A stretch of 64,000 nucleotides of DNA from Actinoallomurus sp963736325 (lineage in GTDB: Bacteria; Actinomycetota; Actinomycetes; Streptosporangiales; Streptosporangiaceae): the NCBI GenBank assembly GCA_963736325.1, contig CAVTOG010000014.1:124001-188000 (forward strand). The letters run 5' to 3'. Shown in pieces: positions 9,304-17,633 of the stretch. A program made the translations under genes and the position numbers. Below the pieces are notes generated by a model. It ran no database searches. It saw only the letters and a list, made by a program, of their open reading frames with translations, and was not told where the DNA came from. Each line of letters opens with the position of its first letter. Position 1 is the stretch's first letter.

Positions 9304-10194
9304 GTGACGTGGATCGGGCTGAACGGCACCTGGCGCGTCACCGTCGTGCGCAAGGACTCCGACTGGCCGCAGCGCGTCGTCTTCGACGGCGCGCGGTGCG
9401 GCGTCCTGCCGGGCGTCGTCGGAGCGTCCGCGACGGTCGGCGGCGACGCGTGGCGCCTCACCGTCGAGCACGACCCCGGCTGCGGCTGGCGGCCGAGCAG
9501 CCACGTGGCCGCCGGTCCGGTGGGAGAGCGCGACGGGCGCGCCGCCCGTACCGTCGTGTCCAAGGACCACTACTGGCGCGGCGACAGCCACCCGGACGAC
9601 CTCGTCCTGCGCCTGGAACACGTCGGGGCGGCGTTCGAGGTCGTGGGGGTGGCCGTCGAGTCGGGGGACCCGTACCTGGCCGTGACCGTGCGGAACTCCG
9701 GTCACGAGGCGTTCGACTACGACACCGCCCTGGACGTCACGAACGCGGGCCGTACGGCGCTCGCCGCGCTGGGCATGGTCGTGGACGAGACCTGGGAGCC
9801 CGAGAGTTTGCGCGCGACCGGGCAGGAGGCGTACGGCCGGGCGGCCGGGGTTCCGCCGCTGGGCGTCGGCGAGCGGTGCGTCGTCCGGTTCCCCGTCCGT
9901 CTCGCGGCGGCCGGTGACGCGCCGATGGAGGTGGAGGTCGAGTTCGTGCTGTTCGGCGCGGGCGGAGAGCGCAACGCCCACCGGGGACGCCTCCACGTAC
10001 GCGCGGGGGACCTGCTCCGCGACGCGACACCTCCCCGCCCGCCGCGGCCCGCACGCACGGGGGCGGGCGAGGTGATCGTGGCCGGCCACCCCGTGGGCGT
10101 GCACGCCCGCACACCACCTCCCGCCTGCCCACCCGCCCCCGCGCCTGGCACGTCGGCCCCCGCGCCCGGCGCGTCCACCCCCACGCGCCGCTAG
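9304..10194 (+). CDS. Hypothetical beta-rich protein
   Basis: About 296 aa from GTG 9304; the start is uncertain because no strong ribosome site is seen, and the upstream 182 bases to the sigma gene must hold divergent promoters. The sequence is strand-rich, with features such as TWRVTVVRKDSDWPQRVVF and YLAVTVRNSGHEAFDYDTALDVTNAG that suggest two immunoglobulin-like or jelly-roll domains. The last 50 residues are Pro/Ala-rich. There is no signal peptide. The family is not recognised. A strong hairpin lies 100 bases downstream. Confidence 0.65.
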   Translation: MTWIGLNGTWRVTVVRKDSDWPQRVVFDGARCGVLPGVVGASATVGGDAWRLTVEHDPGCGWRPSSHVAAGPVGERDGRAARTVVSKDHYWRGDSHPDDLVLRLEHVGAAFEVVGVAVESGDPYLAVTVRNSGHEAFDYDTALDVTNAGRTALAALGMVVDETWEPESLRATGQEAYGRAAGVPPLGVGERCVVRFPVRLAAAGDAPMEVEVEFVLFGAGGERNAHRGRLHVRAGDLLRDATPPRPPRPARTGAGEVIVAGHPVGVHARTPPPACPPAPAPGTSAPAPGASTPTRR

Positions 10195-10297
10195 GTGTAT
10201 CGGCCCGCAGGGTCGCTGACGCGGGTGATGGGTGGCTTGCCTGCGAGTGCGCCCGGCGTGTCCAGCTCCGCGCGTTCCTCGGGCCTGTTCCTGCGCG

Positions 10298-10325
10298 GCC
10301 CCCGCCGCCCTGGGGCGGCGGGGGC
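10298..10325. terminator. Bidirectional hairpin terminator
   Basis: A 13-base arm (GCCCCCGCCGCCC, 10298-10310) is followed two bases later by its perfect complement (10313-10325). It sits between the 3' ends of two convergent genes, as expected for a shared terminator. There is no T-run, which is common in GC-rich actinobacteria. Confidence 0.7.
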
Positions 10326-10348
10326 GTCTCCGGCCGTGCGGTGGACGG

Positions 10349-11656
10349 TTACTCGAGGACCTGCCGCGGGTCGACGGGGATCTCCCGGGCCGTACCCTCG
10401 GCGCGCTGTTCCGCCCTGAGCCCAAGCGCCGTGGTGCCGCAGCAGCGGTCGTACTGGCGCTGCCAGTCCGTCAGGAACGCGCCGTAGGCGGCGGAGCCGG
10501 TCAGCTTGACGTCCGTCTCGTCGTTGTGCCAGATGCCGTTGATCGTCCAGTTGGACGACCCTGCGAACACGACCTTGGAGTTCGTGACGCCGGCGTAGGT
10601 GCCGCTGATGGTCATGTACTTGTCGTGGGTGTAGTGCACGGCGTTGCCGCTCGCGTCCTGCCCCCGGGTGGTGTCATGGACGTCGAGGTTCTTCGGGTGC
10701 GCCGCAAGGTACGCCTGGACGCTGTCGTCGACCTGGCTCGCGGTCATCAGGACGTGCACCTTGACGCCCGTGCCGGCCAGGCTGACCAGCTTCTTGGCCA
10801 GCTCCAGGTAGTTCGAGCCGCCGGGTGACCCGTGCGACGTCCATTCGAAGACCGCGATGTTGATCTCCGCGGGCGCCTTGATGTTGTTGAGGAAGTCGAG
10901 CCAGGTGTCGCTCCTGCTCCGCGCCTTCGGCCACTGGTAGGCGGGCGGCGAGATCTGCCGGGCGTTCACGCCGGCCGTCGTGTCGTAGTAGTCGGCCGAC
11001 ACCGGACCGGAGCCGTCCAGGGCACCCTTGGACATCGCGGTGAAGTAGCTCACGTAGGAGTTGTAGAACGCGACGTTGCCCCGGACCGTCTCGCTGCTGT
11101 TCGAGGCCGTGACGGCCTGGGCGTTGGTCGGGTTGGCGCTGCTGACCGTCACGGTCCGGTTGGCCTCGCTCCCGCCGCTGAACATGTAGTACTTGGCGTG
11201 CAGGTACGACCCGGAGTAGTGCGACAGGCAGCCGCCCGGGCACAGCGCCGCGAAGCTCGAGGCCTTCGGGTCGTTGCCCAGCTCCGCGACCAGCGACTGC
11301 CACGTCGCGTTGTCGGAGTGCTGGTCCATGAGGACCTTCACGATGACCCCGCGCTGGTGCGCCGCGACCAGGGCCGCCACGAACGTGGGCCCCGGGTCCT
11401 GGTCGCTGATGCTGAACATCGCGGCCCGGATCGTCTGCCCGCAGCCGGCACTGTTGATCGAGTCGATGATCGGACCCATGACCGCCATCTGTGTGGCGGG
11501 ATCCTCCGGGTCGTTGAACCGCGGCCCCGAGCTGGACATGAACGTCCGCGTGTCGCAGCTGAGCGGAGCCCTGGCCTTCTTCACCGCGGCGTGCGCCGTC
11601 ACCGGCGGCACGGTGACGACCAGCGCCGCCGTGGCGAGCGCGATTGTTCGCTTCAT
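10349..11656 (-). CDS. Secreted phospholipase D-like protein
   Basis: 435 aa with a Sec signal peptide (residues 1-23, cleavage after AHA). Two PLD-superfamily HxK motifs are visible: LHAKYYMF at 153-155 and THDKYMTISG at 344-346, each followed by a conserved Ser-Ala-Asn or Ser-Ser-Asn (VSSANPTN, FAGSSNW). The fold is therefore the two-HKD phosphodiesterase type, acting outside the cell on phospholipids or nucleic acids; the substrate cannot be told. The acidic residue of the classical HxKxxxxD is not conserved in either motif. Transcribed alone, divergent to a DeoR regulator. Confidence 0.88.
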   Translation of the reverse strand: MKRTIALATAALVVTVPPVTAHAAVKKARAPLSCDTRTFMSSSGPRFNDPEDPATQMAVMGPIIDSINSAGCGQTIRAAMFSISDQDPGPTFVAALVAAHQRGVIVKVLMDQHSDNATWQSLVAELGNDPKASSFAALCPGGCLSHYSGSYLHAKYYMFSGGSEANRTVTVSSANPTNAQAVTASNSSETVRGNVAFYNSYVSYFTAMSKGALDGSGPVSADYYDTTAGVNARQISPPAYQWPKARSRSDTWLDFLNNIKAPAEINIAVFEWTSHGSPGGSNYLELAKKLVSLAGTGVKVHVLMTASQVDDSVQAYLAAHPKNLDVHDTTRGQDASGNAVHYTHDKYMTISGTYAGVTNSKVVFAGSSNWTINGIWHNDETDVKLTGSAAYGAFLTDWQRQYDRCCGTTALGLRAEQRAEGTAREIPVDPRQVLE

Positions 11657-11813
11657 CGTGATCCCCGTCCCCCTTTGTCCCCTGCTGTTGGGACGCGGGC
11701 GGAAACGTCACGGATGACGCGTTTTCCGAGAGGAGGCCTGGCCGATGTCGGCCCATCGGATCCCGTGTAACCGGACGCCCTGGGCGCGCTCCCACGCGTC
11801 GTGGCCTGGGGTG

Positions 11814-11873
11814 TTGACCGGCCCCGGGGAGTCCGGGGATGATGAAATCAACAAGGAACGGTGGTGAAACCAC
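11814..11873 (+). promoter_or_regulatory. Promoter and short palindrome before the DeoR regulator
   Basis: TTGACC at 11814-11819 could be a -35 box, with GATGAT 18 bases later as a weak -10. The inverted repeat GTGGT-GAA-ACCAC at 11861-11873 ends three bases before the GTG start and could be an autoregulatory site. Both are pattern calls. Confidence 0.3.
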
Positions 11874-11876
11874 ACG

Positions 11877-12638
11877 GTGCACGCAGAGGAGCGGCAACAG
11901 GAGATCCTTCGGCGGGCACGGGCCGAGGGTCGCGTGGACGTCATGAACCTCGCGGAGGACTTCGCGGTCACGAGCGAGACGATCCGGCGCGATCTCACCG
12001 TGCTCGAACGCTCGGGAGCCGTCCGGCGCGTGTACGGCGGCGCGGTCCCGGTGGGCCGGCCCGCGGTCGACGCGGCGCTGTCGGCGCGCGACGGACTGAT
12101 GACCACGGAGAAGGAGCGCATCGCCAAGACCGCGCTCGCCGAGCTCCCCGACGAGGGCGCCGTCATCATCGACGCCGGTTCGACGACCGGCCGCCTCGCC
12201 GAGATCCTCCCGATGGACCGCGAGCTGACGGTGATCGTGAACTCCCCGCCGCTGGCCACCCTCCTCACCCCGCGCGTCAACCTCACGGTCGTCATCCTGG
12301 GCGGGCGCGTACGGCGCAACAGCTTCGCCACGATCGACGACTGGCTGCTCCAGCCGCTGTCCCAGATGTACGTGGACGTGGCGTTCATCGGCACCAGCGG
12401 CCTGTCCCTGCAGCGGGGGCTCACCACGCCCGACCCCGGCGAGGCCTCGGTGAAGGCCGCGATGATCGCCGCGGCCCGGCGTACGGTCATGCTCGCCGAC
12501 CACGGCAAGATCGGGAACGACTCGCTCGCCCGGTTCGGTTCGCTGGCCGACATCGACGTGCTGATCACCGACTCCGGCCTGGACGACGGCGCCGCGGCGG
12601 AGATCGGCCTCGCCGGCCCCCGCGTGGTCCGCGCCTGA
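11877..12638 (+). CDS. DeoR/GlpR-family transcriptional regulator
   Basis: 253 aa from GTG 11877. The N-terminal winged helix (residues 1-55; EERQQEILRRARAEGRVDVMNLAEDFAVTSETIRRDL as the helix-turn-helix) and a DeoR sensor domain with VIIDAGSTTGRLAEIL and DVAFIGTSG match sugar-phosphate-responsive repressors. The length is typical for the family. The ligand is unknown. No sugar operon follows; the neighbour on the other strand is the phospholipase D-like gene. The stop codon TGA is also the left target-site copy of a MITE-like element. Confidence 0.9.
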   Translation: MHAEERQQEILRRARAEGRVDVMNLAEDFAVTSETIRRDLTVLERSGAVRRVYGGAVPVGRPAVDAALSARDGLMTTEKERIAKTALAELPDEGAVIIDAGSTTGRLAEILPMDRELTVIVNSPPLATLLTPRVNLTVVILGGRVRRNSFATIDDWLLQPLSQMYVDVAFIGTSGLSLQRGLTTPDPGEASVKAAMIAAARRTVMLADHGKIGNDSLARFGSLADIDVLITDSGLDDGAAAEIGLAGPRVVRA

Positions 12639-12802
12639 GAGACTGTTGGGGAGTCCTCGTCCGTCGCGAGCGGCGGGCCAGGGGGCGCGTCGCGAGGCGG
12701 AGGAGGGAGTCGGCCTGGTGTCGGCTGGCGATCGACGACAACGCGGCGAGGCGTCGTCTGGGTGCCGCGCAGTAGGGCATGGGGCTCCCCAACAGTCTCT
12801 GA
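12636..12802. mobile_element. MITE-like element with TGA target duplication
   Basis: The 15-base repeat GAGACTGTTGGGGAG (12639-12653) recurs as its exact reverse complement at 12785-12799, bounding a 161-base core with no plausible gene. The element is flanked on both sides by TGA (12636-12638 and 12800-12802). A 3-base T-N-A duplication is typical of some IS5-family groups, so this may be a non-autonomous derivative. The left TGA is the stop codon of the DeoR gene. Confidence 0.65.
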
Positions 12803-12808
12803 GAGACG

Positions 12809-15800
12809 TCAGAGCGCGGGGCAGGGGCGCGGGGCCGCCTCCCGCGACGAGGGCGCTCCTCGTGACGGGGGCGCGTCCTGGGTGGCGGGGAGCCTGCGGG
12901 CGGCCTCACGTGCGATCTCGACGCGCGAGCGTACGCCGAGCTTGGCGAGGATGTGGGAGACGTGGACCTCGACCGTACGCCGTGACACGAACAGGCTCGC
13001 GGCGATGTCGGGGTTGGCCCGCCCCTCGGCGACGAGCCGCGCGATCGTGAGCTCGGCCGGGGTCAGGGCGTCCCAGCCGGTGGCGGCCCTGCGGCGCTGA
13101 CCTCGCCGGGTGCTCACGCCGTGGCCGCGCAGCCGGGTGTCGGCGCGCAGCAGGTCCCAGGTGGCGCCCAGGCCGATGTACAGGTCGGACGCCTCGGCGT
13201 GCGCCGCACGCGCCGCGCGCAGGTCGCCGCGCTTGGCGAGCACCACGGCCGCGTCCTCCAGCGTCTGGGCGAGGCGCAGCGGCTGCCGCCCCGTACGGCA
13301 CGCGTCGACGGCTGCGGTCAGCATCACCTCGTCGGCGTCCAGCAGGCCGCGGCAGCGCAACGCCGGCGAGGACCGGCCCGCCCTCGCGTCGGCCGTCCCG
13401 AGGACGTACGTGCGGCCGCCGGCCGCGAAGGCCGCAGCCACGGTGGCCTCGGTACGCACCGTACGGGCGATCCGGAGGGTGTTCGCGGCGCTGCCGATGG
13501 CGCGGCCGGCCACGCCCGGTGCGGCGCCTCGGCGCGAACCCGTCGAGGCGGCCTGCGCGGCGCGTTCGGCGGTCGCGGTGTCGCCCACCGCGAGGGCGAC
13601 GCGCAGCAGCGTGGGCAGCCAGGCGTGGCGCCGGTGGGCCGGGCCGAGGTCCGTACGGTCCAGCAGGGCGGTGAGGACGGTCAGCGCCTCGTCCGGGCGG
13701 CCTCGGCGTTCGGCGAGGAGGCCGGCGGCGAGCGGCAGGTACTCGGCGCCGTGGAACGTCGCGTGGCCGTCCTCGACGGCGGGCGCGGCGGCGAGGTGGG
13801 CCTCGGCGGAGGCTTGGTCGTCCCGGTGCACGGCGACCAGCGCGGCGAGGCCGTGCAGCCGGCGGAGCTCGCGTACGGGGAGCACGTCGTGGGCGGCGGT
13901 CGCGGCGTCGAGCTGGGCGAGCGCGTCGTCCCAGCGGCCCGCCCGGTAGTGGACCTCGGCGGCGAGGAGCCGCACGCCGGCGAGGCGTGGCGGGGCCGCG
14001 GTGCGTTCGGCGTCGGCGAGCAGCTCGCGCGCCTCGATCTCGGCGTCCGCGTGGCGGTCCTGCGTCATTAAGACGTGGGCGTGGTTCTGCCGGAGGGCCA
14101 GCCGCAGGTCCTGCGCCTCCGGGCCGTCGGACAGGGAGACGAGGGCGAGGCCGCGTTCGAAACGCGCCGCCGCGCCGGCCGGGTCGTCGCGGTGCGCCAG
14201 GACCGTACCGAGGACGTTCAGGGCGGCCACGACGGCGCCGCGGTCACCGGAGCGCTCGGCCTCACCGAGGGCGCGGCGTGCCTCGGTGTCCGCGCGGTCG
14301 AGGTCACCGCCGACGACGGCGGCGCGCGCCAGCGTGACGCGCAGCCGCGCGGTCCAGGTCTCGTCCAGTCCCGGCGTGCGCAGCGCCAGGCCGAGGACGG
14401 TCTGCGCGGTGCGATGGCGGTGCGCGTCGGTCATCGCGCGGCCCAGAATCCAGCTCATCTTCGCCGAACGCACCGGGTCGCGGGTGGTCTCGATGACCTT
14501 CTCGGCAAGGCGTACGGCCTCGTCGCGGCGGCCCAGCAGGACGAGCGCCGGGGCGAGCACGCCCTCCAGCGACTCGCGGCGCGCGTCGTCGGCCGGCAGG
14601 TGGTCGACGGCCAGCTCGAGCAGCGCGGCGGCGGCCTCCGGCGCACGGCTTACCAGCGTGTGGCCCGCGTCGAGGAGCCAGTCCACGGCCCAGCCGTCCA
14701 CGGCGGGTACGGCGTCGGGCCGACGCGGCGCGGCGAGGAGCTGCTCGGCGACGCGTTCGGCGGACAGCCCGGCGTCGGCGAGCGCGCGTGCCGCCTGCCG
14801 GTGCAGCGCGAGCCGCAGCGCGGCGGGCATGCGTTCGTACAGGGCGTGGCGAATCAGCGGCTGCCGGAACGCGAACCGTACCTCCGACTCGACGAGCAGA
14901 CCCGCGGCCGTCGCCTCGTCGAGCGCGGCGGTCAGCTCCAGCGCGGACCGCCCGATGACCGCGCCAAGGTCGGTCACGGAGAACGCCGTGCCGAGCAGCG
15001 CCGCGGCCCGCAACGTCTCCGCCGTCTCCGCCGACAGGAACGCGAGCCGATCCGTGATCGTCGCCGTCAGTGACCGGGGCACGGTGCCGTCCGACTCGAC
15101 GACGCCACCCTCTCTGTGGAGGGTCCCCTCGGCGGCCAGCGCGTCCACGATCTCGCGGAGGTACAGCGGGCTCCCGCCCGCGTACCCGGCCGTACGTAGC
15201 AGTCCCGGACCCGGCGTGCCCCCGGCCAGCTCGGTGAGAAGGTGCGTCACGGCTCCGTCGGAGAGCGGTTCGAGCACGATCGTCTCGGCGCCGGACGCGA
15301 TCAGGCCGCGTTTGAGGACCTCGAGGTCGGCGCGCCGCGGCACCGTACGCCGGGCGGCGACGAGCAGCAACGGCGCACGCCGCGCGAGCCGGCCCAGGCG
15401 GAGCAGCACCGGGACGCTGACCTCGTCGGCCCACTGCAGGTCGTCGACCGCCAGGACCAGCGGACCCTGCGCGACCAGGCCTTCCACCAGGGCGATCAGG
15501 CGTTCGGTCGCCGCGGCGACCGGGTCGGGGAGGGCCGCGCCACCGGCGAAGCCACCGTGCGAGAGCAGCTCGGCGATCTCCCGCCGCGCCGGATCGGGCG
15601 AGGCCGTACCGACGCCGAGGCTCTCCATCATCACGTGCAGCGGAAACCGGCGGCCGAACTCGTCGGCCGTCGCGGACAGGACCTGGCAACCGAGCCGCCG
15701 CGCCTCCGAGAGAGCGCTCTCAACCAGTGCGGACTTACCGATGCCCGGCTCGCCGTCGATCCACACGGAGCGGCCGAACCCGTCCACGACGCCTCGGACC

Positions 15801-15865
15801 AACCGGCCGAGGCGGTCCAGCTCCTCGTCCCGGCCGATCAGCACGCCGCCGTGGGGCACGGTCAC
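12809..15865 (-). CDS. LAL-type LuxR transcriptional activator (large ATP-binding)
   Basis: 1018 aa from GTG 15865, with GAGGAG about seven bases upstream; the longer frame to 16057 lacks coding character. An AAA/STAND ATPase domain comes first (Walker A DGEPGIGKSALVES at about 36; VLAVDDLQWADE as Walker B), then a long TPR-like helical region. A LuxR helix-turn-helix lies at about 935-990 (LTPAELTIARLVAEGRANPD, SRRTVEVHVSHILAKL). Such regulators often activate sugar use or secondary metabolism. It carries a rare TTA leucine codon at 14071-14069, which may place it under bldA tRNA control. A GAGAGCGCTCTC palindrome lies in its coding sequence at 15710-15721. Confidence 0.92.
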   Translation of the reverse strand: MTVPHGGVLIGRDEELDRLGRLVRGVVDGFGRSVWIDGEPGIGKSALVESALSEARRLGCQVLSATADEFGRRFPLHVMMESLGVGTASPDPARREIAELLSHGGFAGGAALPDPVAAATERLIALVEGLVAQGPLVLAVDDLQWADEVSVPVLLRLGRLARRAPLLLVAARRTVPRRADLEVLKRGLIASGAETIVLEPLSDGAVTHLLTELAGGTPGPGLLRTAGYAGGSPLYLREIVDALAAEGTLHREGGVVESDGTVPRSLTATITDRLAFLSAETAETLRAAALLGTAFSVTDLGAVIGRSALELTAALDEATAAGLLVESEVRFAFRQPLIRHALYERMPAALRLALHRQAARALADAGLSAERVAEQLLAAPRRPDAVPAVDGWAVDWLLDAGHTLVSRAPEAAAALLELAVDHLPADDARRESLEGVLAPALVLLGRRDEAVRLAEKVIETTRDPVRSAKMSWILGRAMTDAHRHRTAQTVLGLALRTPGLDETWTARLRVTLARAAVVGGDLDRADTEARRALGEAERSGDRGAVVAALNVLGTVLAHRDDPAGAAARFERGLALVSLSDGPEAQDLRLALRQNHAHVLMTQDRHADAEIEARELLADAERTAAPPRLAGVRLLAAEVHYRAGRWDDALAQLDAATAAHDVLPVRELRRLHGLAALVAVHRDDQASAEAHLAAAPAVEDGHATFHGAEYLPLAAGLLAERRGRPDEALTVLTALLDRTDLGPAHRRHAWLPTLLRVALAVGDTATAERAAQAASTGSRRGAAPGVAGRAIGSAANTLRIARTVRTEATVAAAFAAGGRTYVLGTADARAGRSSPALRCRGLLDADEVMLTAAVDACRTGRQPLRLAQTLEDAAVVLAKRGDLRAARAAHAEASDLYIGLGATWDLLRADTRLRGHGVSTRRGQRRRAATGWDALTPAELTIARLVAEGRANPDIAASLFVSRRTVEVHVSHILAKLGVRSRVEIAREAARRLPATQDAPPSRGAPSSREAAPRPCPAL

Positions 15866-16185
15866 GCGTCGCTCCTCGTCTCGGCCACCCGGAGATGTCT
15901 CTCGACGTGGCCGATTCTCGGTTTGATGTTGGTTTACCGAAGTTCCATACCAAACTCCAACAAGGATTACGCCTGTCAGGGCCCGAGAGTCAAGCGATAT
16001 GCGGACGATGGGCACGGAAATGTGGCATTCGCGGGTAGCGCCACGGCCCGTGCTCACACGGAGCGCGTGCGAACGGCGGTCAGTGGCGTGCCGGGTGACC
16101 TGAGGGCGGGACGCTGCGGGGCAGTCCGGATGGGCGGTGACGGGTCAGCGAGAGCCACCTAGGGCAGGGCTTGCCTCGGTTCGGG
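15866..16185 (-). promoter_or_regulatory. Upstream region of the LAL gene, with an imperfect palindrome
   Basis: These 320 bases hold no convincing gene. An AT-richer stretch at 15921-15963 contains TGTTGGTTT and, after 13 bases, ACCAAACTCCAACA, an imperfect inverted repeat about 60 bases before the LAL start. It could be an operator overlapping that promoter. Nothing is evident in 15990-16185, next to the 3' end of mycP. Confidence 0.3.
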
Positions 16186-17376
16186 TCAGTCGGTTCCGCC
16201 GGGGCGCCAGCCTCGGCGGCGGCCACGGCGGACCATGGCGATCGTGATGCCGCCCAGGCCTGCGCCGCCGGCGACGATGACGGACGCGGCCAGGGCGGTG
16301 TCGGCCGTACGGCGGTCCGGGGGTGCGGGGAGTTCGACGCGGAGTGGACGAGGGGCCGGGGTCGGGGTCGGTTCGCCGGACTCCTCGGGGAGAGCGGTCG
16401 CGACCGCGGAGACCGGGTCGACGATGCCATAGCCCAGCGAACGGTCGGGCAGGCGTCCGGTTGGGTGGTCGGCGGTGGCCTCGAGCCGGTGGCGTACCTG
16501 TGCGGCGGTGAGGCGGGGGCGGTAGTCGCGCACCAGGGCGGCGGCGCCGGCGACGAAGCCGACCGCGATGCCGCTCCTCGACGCCTTGACGTTGCCGTTC
16601 CCGTGGGGCGCGACGCTGACGATGTCCGCGCCGGGGGCGGCGAGGGCCGGGACGGTGGTCCCCCCGAACGACGCGCCGGACTGTCCGGAGGAGTCGATCG
16701 AGGCGACCGCGACGACGCCGGGCAGCGCGGCGGGGTAGACGGCGCCTCCGGTCATGGAACCGCCGGCCTCCGTCGTCGCGACGACGAGCACGTCGTGGGA
16801 CGCGGCGTACCTGACGGCGGCGCGCAGGGCGGCCGGTGCCGCGTCCGTGCCGACGCCGACGGCCACGACGGTCGCGCCGCCGTCGACCGCCGCGCGGATG
16901 CCGGTCGCGACGCGCGCCGGGTCGACCTGCTTCTCGTCAAGCGTCACGCGGACCGGCAGTACCCGCGCCGCGGGCGCGACGCCGACCAGCCCGGAACCCG
17001 AGGAGGGCCGGGCGGCCAGCAGTCCGGCGATGAACGTGCCGTGCCCACGGCAGTCGGTGTCGCCGCGTCCCTTCGCGACGACGTCGCGGCCGGGCAGCAC
17101 GGCACCGGAGAGCGCGGGGGACGCCGCGCTGACCCCGGTGTCGACCACACCGACGATGACGCGCGCGCCGCGGGTCAGGACCCACGCCCGCTGTGGCGCG
17201 AGCGCCTGTTGCGCCCACGGAACCCCGGCCACCACCGTCTTCGCGGTCGGGGCACACCCGCTCGCCGCGAGCGCGACGGCCGGGCCCGTCGGAGACCCCA
17301 TGAGGATCGGCGCGACGGTGAGCGCCACCCCCGTGGAGGCGGCGGCGATGGCACGGCCGTGCCGCGCCCGGCTCAT
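16186..17376 (-). CDS. mycP: Mycosin-like subtilase of the type VII system, probably catalytically inactive
   Basis: 396 aa from ATG 17376, which overlaps the preceding stop (ATGA). A signal peptide (residues 1-37), a subtilase domain and a C-terminal membrane helix (about 355-380, followed by Arg-rich residues) match the MycP layout. The catalytic Asp (VVDTG, D79) and His (CRGHGTF, H112) are present. At the Ser position, where mycosins have GTSxAxPxVAG, the sequence is RSGIAVGFVAG, with Gly 269 in place of Ser. The oxyanion Asn region (normally AAGN) reads ATTEAGG. In mycobacteria MycP also stabilises the membrane complex independently of proteolysis, so a structural role is possible. Third in the eccC-ORF-mycP operon. 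Confidence 0.85.
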   Translation of the reverse strand: MSRARHGRAIAAASTGVALTVAPILMGSPTGPAVALAASGCAPTAKTVVAGVPWAQQALAPQRAWVLTRGARVIVGVVDTGVSAASPALSGAVLPGRDVVAKGRGDTDCRGHGTFIAGLLAARPSSGSGLVGVAPAARVLPVRVTLDEKQVDPARVATGIRAAVDGGATVVAVGVGTDAAPAALRAAVRYAASHDVLVVATTEAGGSMTGGAVYPAALPGVVAVASIDSSGQSGASFGGTTVPALAAPGADIVSVAPHGNGNVKASRSGIAVGFVAGAAALVRDYRPRLTAAQVRHRLEATADHPTGRLPDRSLGYGIVDPVSAVATALPEESGEPTPTPAPRPLRVELPAPPDRRTADTALAASVIVAGGAGLGGITIAMVRRGRRRGWRPGGTD

Positions 17377-17633
17377 CGGTGGCCTCGACTCTGAAAGGCG
17401 CCGCAAACGCGGCTGCGGGTCTCGGATGGGGCGGCGGCGAGGCGGCGCAGCATCGGTCGTCTCGGGCTGAGGGGGCCTGCGGCGCCGTCGAGGAGCGTGC
17501 CGGTGTGGGCGCACGGTGACGCGACCGGCCGTACGTGCCGTCGGACCGGTGCGGTTCCGGACCGGCGGCCGGAGGCGGGTACGGCGGCGGCCTGCACGGC
17601 GGCGGCGCGGGCGGCGCCGAGGTGGGCGGTCAT
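17373..17633 (-). CDS. Small 86-aa protein between eccC and mycP
   Basis: ATG 17633 overlaps the eccC stop as ATGA, and its own stop overlaps the mycP start as ATGA, so all three are locked together translationally. The 86-residue product is Ala/Arg/Pro-rich with two cysteines (SPCAH and SRVCGAF) and no clear membrane helix or known domain. The double coupling is the strongest evidence that it is real; without it there would be an unexplained 253-base gap inside the operon. Confidence 0.55.
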   Translation of the reverse strand: MTAHLGAARAAAVQAAAVPASGRRSGTAPVRRHVRPVASPCAHTGTLLDGAAGPLSPRRPMLRRLAAAPSETRSRVCGAFQSRGHR

